From: Megalonaias nervosa
Taxonomy: Eukaryota > Mollusca > Bivalvia > Unionida > Unionidae
Assembly (NCBI GenBank): GCA_016617855.1
Contig: JAECUM010096191.1
Location: 1 to 64,000, forward strand
Length of the DNA stretch: 64,000 bases
Reading direction: 5' to 3'
Shown: positions 36,450 to 48,757 of the stretch, piece by piece
How positions within the stretch are numbered: position 1 is the stretch's first letter
Layout: each line of letters starts with the position of its first letter
Notes under the pieces: generated by a model
The model's input: the letters and a program-made list of their open reading frames with translations, nothing else
The model's database searches: none
What the model was told of the DNA's origin: nothing
Translations under genes and position numbers: made by a program

Positions 36450-36940
36450 CAAATGGGCATGATTGTCCCTGAAGATTATTGACCAATGGGTCTCAATAAC
36501 CTGGACCTTTGGCCTTCAACATTTTGTCTCCAAAAATGATACACTTCCATCTTACCCCAGGTGCAAGTTATCCACAAAGCCTGGTCCAGGTCTGTTACAC
36601 GTAACTAAGTTATGTGCAGAAACCATTTCTCTGCCTTCACGGTGACCTTAACCATTGAGCTTTGACCCTGAAATCAAAAGGTTTCTTTCCGACCTCAAGC
36701 ACAAGCTATCCACAAAGTTTTGTCTAGGTCTGTGATGTAGAACAAATGTTAGAGTGTGAAAACCATTTTTCTTCTTTTAGCCACAGTGACCTTGACCTTT
36801 GAACATTTGCCCACAAATCAATAGGCTTCTTCTCTATCCCAAATGCAAGCTATCCACAAAGTTTAGTTATGGTATGAGCTGTAGAATTGAACTTATTGTG
36901 CAGAAAAGGAAATGTTAAAGGACAAATGGACAGGATCATA
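36450..36940. repeat. Dispersed repeat family B, block 2
   Basis: Three units with GGTGCAAGTTATCCACAAAG, GTGCAGAAACC and CACAGTGACCTTGACCTTTG. TGACCTTGACC at 36787-36797 is the complement of the extended nuclear-receptor half site TCAAGGTCA. Confidence 0.75.
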
Positions 36941-37309
36941 ATGTAATACATTCCACCAAAATGCAGACGTACCATTTTTAAAAACTGTTTTGCTCCCTAG
37001 CCGTATCATAGGAGAAATACTGTATTTTAAAACAGTTATCTATTGACAAGGTATTTTTCTCTGTTCCCCCCCCCCTTTGTAAGATATATGACTGAATCAA
37101 CTGAATAGTCCTATGTACTAAATTAAAAGTTTGAATACTTTACCCTTAGTCACTCAAATAATGAGCATGACGAATAGGACTTATTCAGTCAAGGTATTAA
37201 GCCATATCTTGCCTGCATTAGCAAAGAAACAAAAGAGCCAAAGCCATGCAAAAAAAATGTGATCCTAGTACAATCTATACTTGCTAACATCGAGCACTCT
37301 CTTTAACCC

Positions 37310-38140
37310 AATTCAGTGAAACATATAATATGGGCCACAATGACCCACTACTGAAATGAGGGATTAGTGCTCATTAAGGTGCATCCCCTAACCATGTTTC
37401 TAGACAATACAGTGTATACACAGCATAAAAAGAAACCTATGTGGTCATGAGCTAACTGCAAAATCTTAACCTAAGTCAGTACATGTGAAATATAAAATCT
37501 TGGTGACCTTTGTTTTTGCATGGATGTGGTACAAAGAGAGATGTACACAATCATTTAGTCTAATGATTCAAGAATGAACATTTTTTGAAAAAAGCATCTA
37601 ACCAAATTTTGTGAAGCATGAAGTAGGATGAGGATGTAGTACTCAAAATGCATCCCTCACCAAATTTCATGATTCAAGGTATAACAATATAATACAGGAG
37701 GTAAAAAAAATATGTTATCATGAGCTAAACACAAAAACCTAATCTAAGCTAGCATAATGTGAAATGTAGGCCACAATGACCTTTTTTTGATGTAAGGGTA
37801 TGGCACTAATAAAGATGCATACAATCATCTGGTCTGATGATTCTTGCATGAACAGAGTATGAGAAATAATCGTATGATGCAAGATTAACCACAATTAGTG
37901 AAGCATGAAATATGGGTCACAATGACATCCTTTTGTGATGCAAAGAACACGTATGGTCATGAATTAACTGCAAAAATTTTAACCCAGTAAAATGAGATAT
38001 ATGAGTCACAGTGACCTTTAATTTTTTGGGTGCCATACTAATAGAGATGGATATAGTCATCAAATTTGATGAATCTAGCATGAACAGAGCTTAAAGAATA
38101 AGCTTACAACATACAATTTTCCCCCACTCAGTGAACATGA
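37310..38140. repeat. Dispersed repeat family C, block 2
   Basis: Units as in 28480-30700: GAGATGTACACAATCATTTA, TGATTCAAGAATGAACA, CATGAGCTAAAC. ERE-like palindromes here each have at least one mismatch (37327 GGCCACAATGACC; 37767 GGCCACAATGACC; 37914 GGTCACAATGACA; 38004 GAGTCACAGTGACC). Confidence 0.7.
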
Positions 38141-38700
38141 AATAATGTTCCCTTTTTGTACCCTGATGCTGCTGCACGGATGTCTCTACAAATTGTTAAG
38201 TTAACAGGATCGCATTTTGGATCCATTCTTTCAAAATACTTATTATTTGTTGTCTTCCTCGCTTTTAAAGCATATTTTACAGTATGAAGCGCATTTGGAG
38301 TTTCACTATTCATTCTCATCAACAATATCACCCATTACATGGAAGGCATCTTTTTCTGTAAATCTACTGCACTGACAGCATAGGCTCTGCTAGTCCCACA
38401 ATGTAAGCCCATCACCGCGATATTTTTCTTCTGTGTAGCACTTAAACAAAAACAACATGTGCTATGTTTTACATTGTAGGACTAAGGCTCTGCTTGCCTG
38501 TATTCTGAAATTTTCCACATCTTCATTGTTCTTTCCACTACTATCTTTTATCCTTTCTTCAGGTCACCCAACAAAATCTTTCTGTCTGAATTCATTTGAT
38601 TTAATGTTTCCCAACTTTGTTATAGAAGTTTTATTGACTGTTCCATCCACAAAAATGAAAACTTATTTCTGATGTAGATATCACAGCTGCCTTCTTTCAC
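38130..38700 (-). pseudogene. Unidentified protein-like remnant
   Basis: On the - strand, frames with ordinary amino-acid composition appear in pieces: ERIKDSSGKNNEDVENFRIQ, then IAVMGLHCGTSRAYAVSAVD, then MNSETPNALHTVKYALKARK and FERMDPKCDPVNLTICRDIR, separated by stops and probable frameshifts. I do not recognise the family. It may be a decayed transposon or processed pseudogene, or chance. Confidence 0.25.
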
Positions 38701-39179
38701 TTAGGAGTATGGCATAGTTTGACTTTACACAAAAGATTGTCCCAAAAACTAAAAACATTTCTCCCAAACAGCAGTGCAGCACATGTATGTTATGCTCAAC
38801 AAGGCTTCTCTGCCAATTTCATTGGTTCAGAAAATTACTTCAGTGAGAAAACACCATTTCCGAGACAATCAAAACTGCAAAGACATATGGTCTGATATCT
38901 CAGCTGGGAAAGGTTAGCTGTGCTTCAATTGGTCAAATAACCATGGACTGGTTTTATGTTTCAATGATTAGGGAAATGTTTTGATCAATAATAAAGTATA
39001 AAACACTGTCATTCCAAGGCTTCGCTAGTTACGAACCAGTGTCACAGTAACGGCATTACCTGACCACATTACCCTCCGACTAAAATATCTCCTCTGATTT
39101 GCACTGGTGTAAAAATTGGCCACGGTGACAATGGAAAAAGCGGAAATCCACAGAAGAACCAAAAGTTCTTATCCCTTTT

Positions 39180-40020
39180 TGTTAAAAGGATATAACACTA
39201 AAAAAATGGTCAAAATCTAGTTAACATCGGAGTCTTCTGAGACCTTGATCAGAGAAAGCTTCTGAGAACATCTTATGAAAAACATAGAAAAAATGTGAAT
39301 GCTTGTATTTACAAACAAGCATGACACTTAGTCTGACCCATTCAAGAGGCATAACTCTGTAAAATATCGTCAAAATCTAATCATCATCAACTCATCCAAA
39401 GTCTTGTAATGCTAAAGCAAATTGATTGAAATCAAACAAAAAAATGTGAAAACTACATGTCTATTCAAGTCAATCAAGGGCAATAACTCACATAAATATT
39501 CACCAAATGTGCTCATTACTGAAATTATCTGAGCTCTTCTTGAGATAAAGCTTCAGAGCCAAATCTGGTTGAAATCAACAAAATAATTTGGGCGCCTGAG
39601 TGTTCACAAACTTGTGCATGGTCAGAGAGATAACTCTATTTCAATGTACTCCTGCTACAGGGGTGAAGGAGAACAATAAACGAGGAATCATGACAAGGCT
39701 ATGCATCAGGATAGTTCAGGGCATAACTCTTAAAAAATATGTGTAGAATGTGTTCATCAAAGAATGTTTCTGAGTTCTTGTTGAGGTGAAGCTTCACAGC
39801 AAATTTTATTAAAATCTATTTATAAACTTGGAAGCTAGTATTCACAAGACTGCATTAGAAATGACTATGCTAAGACAATCAATGGCCATAACTGTAAGAA
39901 GTATGTGCAGAATGAGTTCATCATCAAACTCATCTGAACTCTTGTTCTGATAAAATTTCACATGAAATTTGTTTCAGATATGATAATAAATGTAGATACC
40001 TGAATGTTCACAATGTTCAT
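39180..40020. repeat. Dispersed repeat family related to D
   Basis: About five units with CAAGGGCAATAACTCACATA, CATCATCAAACTCATCTGAA, CTCTTGTTGAGGTGAAGCTT and GAAGCTAGTATTCACAAGAC. Non-coding. Confidence 0.65.
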
Positions 40021-40390
40021 GGATGGACAAACACACAGACCAATAGATTGCCAGGCAACAGCTGGGACCAGTTATAGTCCAAGTGTTTATTTCTTCCATT
40101 TACTTTCTTGCATGTGTGTGTTGGGGGGGTGGGTGGTTTAAATTCAGTATCAAGGACAGAATTTAACTGGCCCAAGGAAGTTGATAATAACTGGTTTCCA
40201 CTGTAAACTGAAATTTGTTAAAAAGGAACAAAGATTTACTGAACATTAACAAATTTCTAAGCACTTTTTCCTGTTGATTATCATAATGAACACATTTAGC
40301 TGGTCTGCTGGGGTATGTTATATGTGAATTCCACTATACAAGGCACTTAAACTAAGGGTAACATGAAGGTGGACTAATGAAATCCATTAC

Positions 40391-40461
40391 CTCTCCATGT
40401 CAGACATTGTGTTATTCTGTCGTCCATCCTTCAGGTAAAGACTGAAATCTATCACTCCAAT
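40391..40461 (-). CDS. RUFY: RUFY-like protein, end-of-RUN exon
   Basis: 71 bases: IGVIDFSLYLKDGRQNNTMS DME plus two bases, phase 0 at entry. Acceptor TCTACAG and donor GAG|GTAATG (AG|GTAATG). The VGVIDFS-YLKD sequence marks the C-terminal edge of the RUN domain in RUFY proteins. The following NNTMSDMER stretch falls in the region that varies most between paralogues. Residues 173-195. Confidence 0.93.
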
Positions 40462-42010
40462 CTGTAGAAAATATAGATATATTCATCAAGCCAGACATCA
40501 GTGTTAGCTTGCAAGAAACTTAAAATGTTATATTATGTCCAGTAAATGAAAGGAAATGAGCCCAAGATGCAGAACAGGAAACATCTTTCAAGAAATATTC
40601 AGCGTATCACCAAGATGAGCTGTTAATGTATAAAAGGGCATAGCCCCCTCAAACTCAACAGGTATATGAACATACCAAATATACTCGTGTATAAGCCCAT
40701 TCGCATATAAGCCAACCCCCTCAAACTCAACAGGTATATGAACATACCAAATATACTCATGTATAAGCCCATTCACATATAAGCTGACACCCTCAAACTG
40801 AACAGGTACAACATTAAAAAGTGCATGACCTATACATATGCCAACCCATAAGCTGAAGTTGTAAGTATCTACAACAAGCACAAAGGAGAGAATGTTAGCA
40901 CACCTCCATGGTACTTTAAAACACTGAAAGCTGAAATTTCTTCATATGTGGCAACAACAAGCTGCCTAAATTAGACAGCTATTTGAAATGGCTGCTCCTA
41001 TGTGCTTGAGAACCTGAACTAATCCAAATTAACTAACTTCAGCAATTATTAAAATAAGGAAACTAAATTTTGCCATGGTAGATAATAATAACTTCTGAAA
41101 GCAGGATGAATAAATTATAAAATATCAATAAACTGAAAAAAATTATCTGCTAGATTTTTCCAATTTGCCGCTTAAGTCCAGGAAGTGAAAAGGACCAAGC
41201 AGAACTAGCAGTCTTTTGCTAGGTGCACATCTGAATTAAGGTCAGGATGTATACTCTATAACCCATATTACACCCATCAATCATACACCAAAATAAAAGG
41301 AATTAAAAGTTAATTTAACAATACCTAAGATATACAAGGTCTTTTTTAAATGGCCAGTATAACCAGTGAGGAAAACATAGGAAATTCTTTTTCTCCAAAA
41401 ATCAAACCCCGTGCAAAGTACGAACATGTAAAGTCAATGTGTGATGATGTTATATTCTTAACAAAGAGTAAACGAGATATTAAGCAGTTATGGAAATATA
41501 GTTAAACTTTTCTTAACGGTCACTTTTTCTCAGTGGTCACCTGTTCACAAGGTCATTCTAATTTTCCCCCAGCAAATTTCCTACATAAGGTTGCATTCTA
41601 CAGTTTCGTACTTTGCATACGGTTTACTTTTAAAAGAAAAAGAATTTCCCAGGCTTTCCATGCTGTCAATGCTGTCCACAGACACACCAACAACCATCCA
41701 CATGGACAATTCAAATGCTAGATGCTCCACTCCCATGTTCATAAAAACATAATCTCACAACATTTTTGCTAAATAAACAAATGACAAGAATTTTGAGTAG
41801 AAATTAAACAGTAAGTCTAAAATATGCATAAATAATCATTTAATAATGTAAATTATGAAAGACATTGTATGTAACTTACAGAGCTTAACTGTAGTTGTGA
41901 AATATTTTCAGTAAAGTCCATAAGAGTCGCGTCATAGAATAAGACTTGATTATACAGGATTCCAGATTTACTGTTGAATTTTAGTTTAAGACATTCCATT
42001 GTTATCTTAC
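40462..42010 (-). other. RUFY intron
   Basis: Contains a 72-bp duplicated element at 40645-40815. The rest, including 40900-42000, is AT-rich with no recognised feature. Confidence 0.8.
40645..40815. repeat. 72-bp tandem repeat (ATACTCGTGTATAAGCCC)
   Basis: Two full units and a partial one: ACCAAATATACTCGTGTATA, AGCCCATTCGCATATAAGCC, CCCCTCAAACTCAACAGGTA. Period is 72 bp (24 codons), so a - strand frame repeats FEGVGLYANGLIHEYIWYVH. The word ACTCGTGTATAAGC resembles the terminus of the MITE-like family but the rest differs. Confidence 0.85.
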
Positions 42011-42134
42011 AGGTTGGTCAAGATCCTCTTCTTTGATGCATATAGTACAGTCAATAACATTGAGGCCAACCAACATTCCTGCAATAACTACTCCCTCATC
42101 TTCTATCATAATGGCTCCTGGCTCATAAAAATCA
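42011..42134 (-). CDS. RUFY: RUFY-like protein, RUN domain exon
   Basis: 124 bases: one base completes Ser, then [40 protein letters not shown] and P, ending phase 0. Acceptor ATTTCAG and donor CCT|GTAAGA. The E-FYEP, EEG, GLLVGLN-ID pattern is the C-terminal helical part of the RUN domain, the surface that binds small GTPases and other partners in this family. Residues 131-172. Confidence 0.95.
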
Positions 42135-43363
42135 CTGAAATTACAAAAAGAACACAGACACTGAAGCAAGGGCAGAAAAGTGTCCACATGACACAGATAC
42201 CCTACATCAATATGACTGAACTTAAGAGCAAATTCTGAAGTACAATGCACTACAGGCAATAACTTGATTTTGTTTGAAAATGTTGAAAACTGAATGTGAC
42301 CTATTAAAACTTTTACTGTAAAGCCTCATACCATATTTGGTTTCAAACCACAAGTTTTTTTAAAGTTATTGAGTAGTAATAAAATTCACAACAGAAGTGA
42401 CACAAGATGATATAATCTGATGTGAAGGAGGGATATTGGCAACATAATATACATCCCTCCATAGACAATGCAGGGGCATAAATATAGGTCAAAGTGACGT
42501 ACTTTTGAAAATGGTAAGTGCTTCTCTTCATCTTAAATCATGAACGATGCTGACATTTTTATCAGCATTTCTTTATCATGTTAAGATATTACTACTGATA
42601 TAAGATAACATAAACACTGACATCTGATATAATTACTGTACGCTACATACATGCTTGTAAGTTGAGTCCAAATGCAAAAAACATTGACCATGATCTGCTT
42701 TCACATAATGTGCTGGCAGAACAGTTGTTTGTGCTACTCATTACTACTTACAAACTGGAAGTACCAAGATGCACTGGCAGATCTGGGTCTATACAGTTCT
42801 GCAGGTGGACTCAACCAATAAGCAAGTATCATTCTAGCAGATGACATCAGGACATTTATGTTCACAAACAGTAAAACTGCAGAAAGCTTACATTTTAATT
42901 TGTTGTATTATTATTATTACTATTATTAAATATCAACTACAAAAGGCAGTGTTGAATCAAATTCAGCAAGAATATAAATGCAAATTTAGAATTTTTGTAC
43001 TATTTTCATGACAGATACCCAGATACTCTCCCCTTTATACTATCTGTAAACCTGTTAGTTGTTAGACCACCTACCAGGCATATCACTGGAGCAGAGATAA
43101 CACAGCTTACTCTGCAGTAAGCCAGGTCATATATATCAAAGTGTTACATTATAAGGATCTCAAACTGTATGTAATATATAATGACAGTAAAGCTAGGTGA
43201 CTGGCATAAGACCTTACATATTTGACAAGCTCTCAGTATGCCTGTAATAACGTAATACCTCACCTTTTGACAAAAACAGTAATAGTCAGCAAATGTTAGT
43301 TTTATTTTAGATGTAAAACTGACTATCACATACATGTTAGTTCTTAAAGTGAAAACTGTATAC
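42135..43363 (-). other. RUFY intron
   Basis: Contains one MITE-like copy at 42644-42833 and otherwise AT-rich sequence without recognised features. A sequence GGTCAAAGTGACG near 42488 is one base from an ERE palindrome but is outside family C. Confidence 0.8.
42644..42833. repeat. Palindromic MITE-like element, copy 5
   Basis: CATGCTTGTAAGTTGAGTCC and AATGCAAAAAACATTGACC on the left; CTGCAGGTGGACTCAACCAA and TAAGCAAGTA on the right. Diverged but collinear with other copies. Confidence 0.75.
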
Positions 43364-43468
43364 CTGAGAACTCCGTCTTTATTGTCAATGAGAAGCCTGA
43401 AGTAGTCTGACAGCTTCTTTTGCATCACAGCAAGTCGTAGCCAAGCTCGGGCTCTGCCAAGTGGGGTT
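43364..43468 (-). CDS. RUFY: RUFY-like protein, RUN domain exon
   Basis: 105 bases: one base completes Lys, then [34 protein letters not shown] and two bases. Acceptor AATGTAG and donor CAG|GTATAC. GRxRAWLRLAxMQKKL is the most conserved block of the RUN domain in RUFY proteins and makes the assignment secure. Residues 96-130. An AAT microsatellite begins only 6 bp upstream of the exon (43474), squeezing the branch-point region. Confidence 0.96.
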
Positions 43469-43470
43469 CT

Positions 43471-43473
<3 letters not shown>

Positions 43474-43523
<50 letters not shown>
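43474..43523. repeat. (AAT)n microsatellite
   Basis: About 16 perfect trinucleotide units directly beside the RUFY exon at 43364-43468, in the intron upstream of its acceptor. Confidence 0.97.
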
Positions 43524-44179
43524 TAAAAGCAGAATTCTGTCCTTGTTTATATACATGTAAAACGTATCTCCATACTTTCTGTCCTGAAATATACTCTGAA
43601 ATTTGAACTTCTTGGGCTGATCCTTGAGGAAAAGGACTGTATAGACTGTTCTCAGAACAAATGTCAGTTACCTATAAGCATCTGTCTTTCAATGCCCTGC
43701 CACGGGTATGTACCTGTACATGGTTTTAGGGTGGGACTTGACAGTTTCAAGCAATAATTCAGGGACATAGTCCCTCTACTGTAAGGATGGACTCTGAGGC
43801 TAAGTCAGTTACATGTATAAATTTGTACCTTTTATACCAAGTATGTGTATCTATGGTCATATGAATAGGATCTAAATAGTCATACTGCTGGGGTAGGGAT
43901 GGACCCTGGGGTCAAAGTCAGCTGCATGAATAAATTTGTCTTTTCATGCCCAGTAAGTGTATTTATATGGTTATAATATGAAGAGTTCATTGGTGTGAGT
44001 TATGACCCAGGGGCTAAGTCCTTGGGGACTGGGATGGATCCTTAGTCCAAAGTCACTTGCACCAAATAAAATCTAAAATAAACAAGAGTCCCTCACAGGT
44101 ACTCACATTATGGAGAAAAAATAATTTCCAAGAATTCAAAATAAGACCATTTCCTCCTTTTAACTGTCAAGTGTTGAAA

Positions 44180-45340
44180 CCATCTCTGACATTCTTCAGT
44201 GATAAAAGTTTAAAATCAGCTGCTGTGGTACACATATTGCATGTCAGCACCAATTTCAGTTAGGACAAAGCAGATATCATTAGAAGTTTTTTTAGTGAAA
44301 ACCCCATGTGATAACGATCATACATTCTAAGGACGTGCTAACAAAATTTTTTTTAAGACAGACAACATGGCAGTTATATTAGATGTACAACTGACACCAT
44401 TTTCATTCAGGACTTGGTGGAACCCCATCATAATGACCATCCATTTTGGTAGAGTAATGACAACAAGATTTCAATATAGCCATTCTGGCTGCCATACTGG
44501 ATGTATGACTGGCACCAACCAGGTAACATAAGAAGCCTATTGGTAAAAAACCCATGTTGATATAGCCATCCATATGGAAAGGAGTAAATATAAGACTATT
44601 TTCAAGATATGACCTTCCATTCAGGAGGAGTAGCAATGACAAGATTTTCAAGTTGGCTGCTGTTGTGTCCATACTGGATGTCTGATCAGTACTCATTTCA
44701 TTTAAGACCAACACTACATCATACATTACATCATAAGAAGACTTATGGTCAAAACCCTACACCAATATGACTTTCTGTTCAAGTAAAGCTGTGATAACAA
44801 AATTTCCAAGCTGGCTGCCAAGGCAGCTATATTCAATTTCAGACTGGCACCATATTTATTTAGGACCAGCTAGACATCATAAAAAGTCTTTTATAGAAGA
44901 CTCCAATCCATGTTGATCCAACCAACCATACAGGAGGAGTAGAGAAAACAACATTTTCAAGACAGTTGCCACACTGGATATCAGATCAAAATCATTTTCA
45001 TTTAGGACCAACTAAACATTTTATGAACTCTTTCAGTGAAAACTCCAAAATGATATGACCATCCATTCAGGATGTTTGTGGTTTTGTGGGTTTAATGCCA
45101 ATTTTCAGCACATGATAGGCTATACATGACAGCCAGTATATCTGGTGAATGAAGAACCTGGGAAAACCACTGGGAAGAACCATGAGACCCAAGGGAAGCT
45201 ACTGGCAAGCTTTCTCAATTACTCATGAGATATCAGTGATCTGTACAGGCAAGTGCCACATGGGTCCACTCTCTTCAGGAGTAGCAATAACAACATTTTC
45301 AAGATGGCTCCTATGGCACACACAATGTACACTTTGGTAG
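44180..45340. repeat. Dispersed repeat family A, block 4
   Basis: Units with AAGTTGGCTGCTGTTGTGTC, CATACTGGATGTCTGATCAG, GGAGGAGTAGCAATGACAAG and GACCAACTAAACATTTTATG. A diverged SINE is inserted at 45068-45262; the family word TTCAGGAGTAGCAATAACAA resumes after it. Confidence 0.7.
45068..45262 (-). mobile_element. SINE, copy 6 (diverged, partial)
   Basis: GGGTTTAATGCCAATTTTCA, CATGATAGGCTATACATGAC and GGAAGCTACTGGCAAGCTTT mark the body. The tRNA-like head is mostly lost. Flanks suggest a duplication around CATCCATTCAGGA / CTCTTCAGGAG but it is not clean. Confidence 0.8.
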
Positions 45341-45850
45341 CAAAATGACATCAGCACATGCTAATTTAATTCCCACTGTCTGAGTGGTTTCTATTGTTGT
45401 CTTAAGTGGTCCAAATTAACAATTAAGAACTGTCAATTACATGTTCTTAAAAATGCACTCAGAGAGATCAAGATATGTGTACTTGATATTTTGGGTCTTA
45501 ACAGAGTCACCCTCTCAAGTGCTATGTGCCTCTGTTTAGGTGGAATATGATAATGGTTTTCATTAGTTTCATTTATCTGAGCAATGTTTAGTAAACATTT
45601 AAAAGGGAGAAAAAAGGAAAATCTTTCATTACATTTGTTCCAGGAATTTGCATCTTTGACAAATGAAGTGGGGTGTTTTTTTTACAAAAATGGATCTGAA
45701 TATTTTTCCATTTATTTATGTATGTAATTCTAACATCATATGTATCGCAATGACAATTGCCAATTTACATATTGTGATCTAACATGGCTGTATCATATCC
45801 AGCTCTAGTCATCTGAATATGTGCATTAGCCTTGTCTAGCCTTCTAAGTA

Positions 45851-46067
45851 CCATATATACTTGCTTATAAGACCAGTCAAAATGCAAACTGCACAGACCC
45901 AAATCTGAGGTTCCATAATGCGCCAGCAGATCTTGGTTTGTGTAGTTTCTTAGGTGTAATCAGCAGAACAAACATAAACCCTGTTCTGCAGGTACATTAT
46001 GCTATGAAGGCTCAGGATGCTTGCTGTTCACAGTTGGACATGACTTCTAAGTGAGTATAGATGGTAC
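45851..46067. repeat. Palindromic MITE-like element, copy 6
   Basis: ACCATATATACTTGCTTATA then AGACCAGTCAAAATGCAAAC on the left; TTCACAGTTGGACATGACTT and CTAAGTGAGTATAGATGGTA on the right. Here the ends extend to ACCAT...ATGGT, which may be the true termini. Confidence 0.85.
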
Positions 46068-46126
46068 GTACATGCTTATGGGGTGGGATACTCTAACCTA
46101 TAACCGAGGGACAAGGTCCCTTGAAT

Positions 46127-46247
<121 letters not shown>

Positions 46248-46249
46248 GA

Positions 46250-48701
46250 TGATAATATTCTACAGTCCTTCCTGGTGTCCCATGAACTTGCATCAGATCA
46301 CCTCTGCATTATATGCCATCTTGACATATCAGTCCCTAACCCTCCACCTTTATTTGCTACTAAGAGAAACCTCTGTATGATAAACAGAACCCAACTAATG
46401 CATGACATCCAAGCAAACCTAACAACTAGCTTACCTCCTACAGCAGAACAACTCGATAACTACCTGCATTCATTGCTTGACAAACTTGCCCCAGCAACCA
46501 AGTGCAGAGTATCAATTCAAAAGTGTTCTCCGTGGTATAGCAGTGTTAGGGACCAGCTTCGCACTGCTAAAAGAGACCACCGTAAAGCTGAGAGGCTTTG
46601 CCTTTCCACCAGACTCACTATTCATAAGCAAATCTATGAAGCCGCTAAGAAGAATGTCACAATCATAGTCCATGCAGCGAAATCAGCCCACTACAGTACT
46701 AAGATCACGGAAAGTTCCAGCTGCAAAGAGCTATTCGAGATTACTAACAAGCTAATGTCAAGGAACAAACGTACACCACTTCCAACTACCTTCTCTCCAG
46801 TCGACCTTCTAGACCTGTTTGCAAATTTCTTCCGTGACAAAGTACAAACCATCAGAGATAAACTTGGCAACACAATTTCAACTGACTCGTTGTCACCATA
46901 CAGTTGCAATACAGAATTTCAGCGGCAACCGTTAGCAGCATTTGAACCTGTCTCTATGGATTTAGTACGTACAATCGTGATGAAGAGTGCACTAAAGTCA
47001 TGTGAACTTGATCAGATTCCAACATCACTGCTGCCTGAGTGCTTAGAACCAATATTGCCTTTACTAACTGATGTTATTAATACCTCTCTCTCATCCAGGG
47101 AATTCCCATCATTTTTCAAAACTGCCATTGTAAAGCCTCTGCTGAAGAAACCAACACTCGATCATAACAATTTAAAGAACTACCGCCCAGTTTCTAATCT
47201 CCCATTCCTATCAAAAATCTTAGTAAAAGTTGTTCTATCCCAACTTGTATCTCATCTGAATTCAAACAGTCTTTTTAGCAATGTACAGTCTGCATATCGT
47301 CCTTGCCACAGTACTGAAACTACTCTTCTGAAAGTAGTCAATGACCTTCTCTCTGCTTTGGATAGCGGAACGATTACAGTCCTCACTCTCCTTGACTTGT
47401 CTGCAGCATTTGACACAATAGACCATGATATATTACTTCACCATCTCTAGCATGTATTTGGCATTCACGATACAGACTTACTATGGTTCAAATCCTACTT
47501 GGTCAACAGGACACAAATTGTGTCCGCAAATGGAAAACACTCTAGCCCAGTTGATCTTTGTTGTGGTTTTCCACAGGGGTCTGTTCTTGGACCTGCTCTC
47601 TTCATTCTATACACTCAGCCACTCTCAAGTGTCATAGATCATCATCAAGTGTCTCACTAATTGTGTGCTGATGACACCCAAATATACAAATCTAGCCATC
47701 CAGCTGAAGTTGAAGCTATCATCCAAGGCATAGAGAGGTGCATTTCCGATGTGAAATCATTAATGACATGCAACAAGCTACAGATGAATGATGATAAAAC
47801 TGAAGCCATTCTGATTACAACACAAAGACTTTCTCATTCACATCCTTTATCTCAGACAATAAATATCAGCAACACCAACATAAAATTCACACAGTCAGTA
47901 CAAAACCTAGGTGTTACTCTCGACAGTAATCTCTCATTGCACCAACATGTTATGAACATATGCAAGGCTGCATATCTTGAGCTGAGACACATCAGCTCCA
48001 TTCGCAAGTATCTTTCAGTTGATGCCACTAAAACACTTGTGTGTTCCTTAGTACTTTCAAGACTGGACTATTGTAACTCAATTCTGTCTGGTTCGTCTCA
48101 ATATCTACTCCAGAAACTTCAAAAAGTTCAAAACACAGCTTCTTGGATCATCCTTAGAGTACCATGATCAGAGCACGCCTTCCCCCTGCTCTGTACCCTG
48201 CACAGGCTATTCATTCGATCCAGAATTAAACACAAAATTTGTTCTTTGTGCTAAGTTTCACTGACGGGCTCCAGTCCAACATACCTATCCGACCTCACCC
48301 ATGTGTACACACCAGCAGGATATTTATGCTCCTCTTCTGACACTTGTATTCTCATTATTCCCACTATGAAAATGAAATCATATGGACAACGTTCTTTTGC
48401 ATACCAGGGCCCAGCAACGTGGAACGAATTGCCCACTGCACTTAGAAACAAAGACACAGTGATCTCATTCAAGAGCACTCTTAAAACACATCTATTTCAA
48501 CTGCAAGAACAGACTTAAAGACCTAATAATGTTTCCTTAATAATGTATCCTTACCTTAAATATTTACAGCATGTTTTCTGTTTTCTAATTCCGTGGTGTT
48601 TGTTTTTATTTTTGTAATCATATCATTATATATGTTTTTTAAGTGTTATCAAATGTTGTAAAGCGCTTAGAGCTTCTAAAGATTAGGCGCTATACAAAGT
48701 C

Positions 48702-48755
<54 letters not shown>
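46250..48755 (+). mobile_element. L2/CR1-like non-LTR retrotransposon, 5'-truncated
   Basis: One reading frame (46275 frame) runs to a terminal stop at 48516-48518 but is interrupted by four nonsense codons (47448, 47658, 48165, 48252) and, as far as I can see, no indel. It keeps the last endonuclease motif SDH near 46293 and the reverse transcriptase blocks: NLKNYRPVSNLPFLSKIL, QSAYRPCHSTETTLLKV, the catalytic DLSAAFDTIDH, GFPQGSVLGP and ADDTQIY. The C-terminal end YQGPATWNELPTALR and the 3' tail GCGCTATACAAA followed by ATT repeats (48706-48755) are typical of the L2/CR1 group. The usual aromatic residue before ADD is Cys. Inactive copy. Confidence 0.93.
48706..48755. repeat. (ATT)n tail of the LINE
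   Basis: About 15 ATT units immediately after GCGCTATACAAAGTCCTC, the 3' terminus expected for an L2-like element. The fragment at 11143-11578 has the matching tail in reverse orientation. Confidence 0.95.

Positions 48756-48757
<2 letters not shown>

Larger units (their letters stand above)
35393..40390 (-). other. RUFY intron
   Basis: Contains a MITE-like copy, family B repeats (36450-36940), a family C block (37310-38140), a protein-like remnant (38130-38700) and family D-like repeats (39180-40020). 35840-36440 and 40030-40380 hold nothing I can identify. Confidence 0.8.

Noticed and set aside
46250..48518. Frameshifts in the LINE reverse transcriptase
   Set aside because: All pieces are in the same register; the interruptions are four nonsense codons, not shifts.
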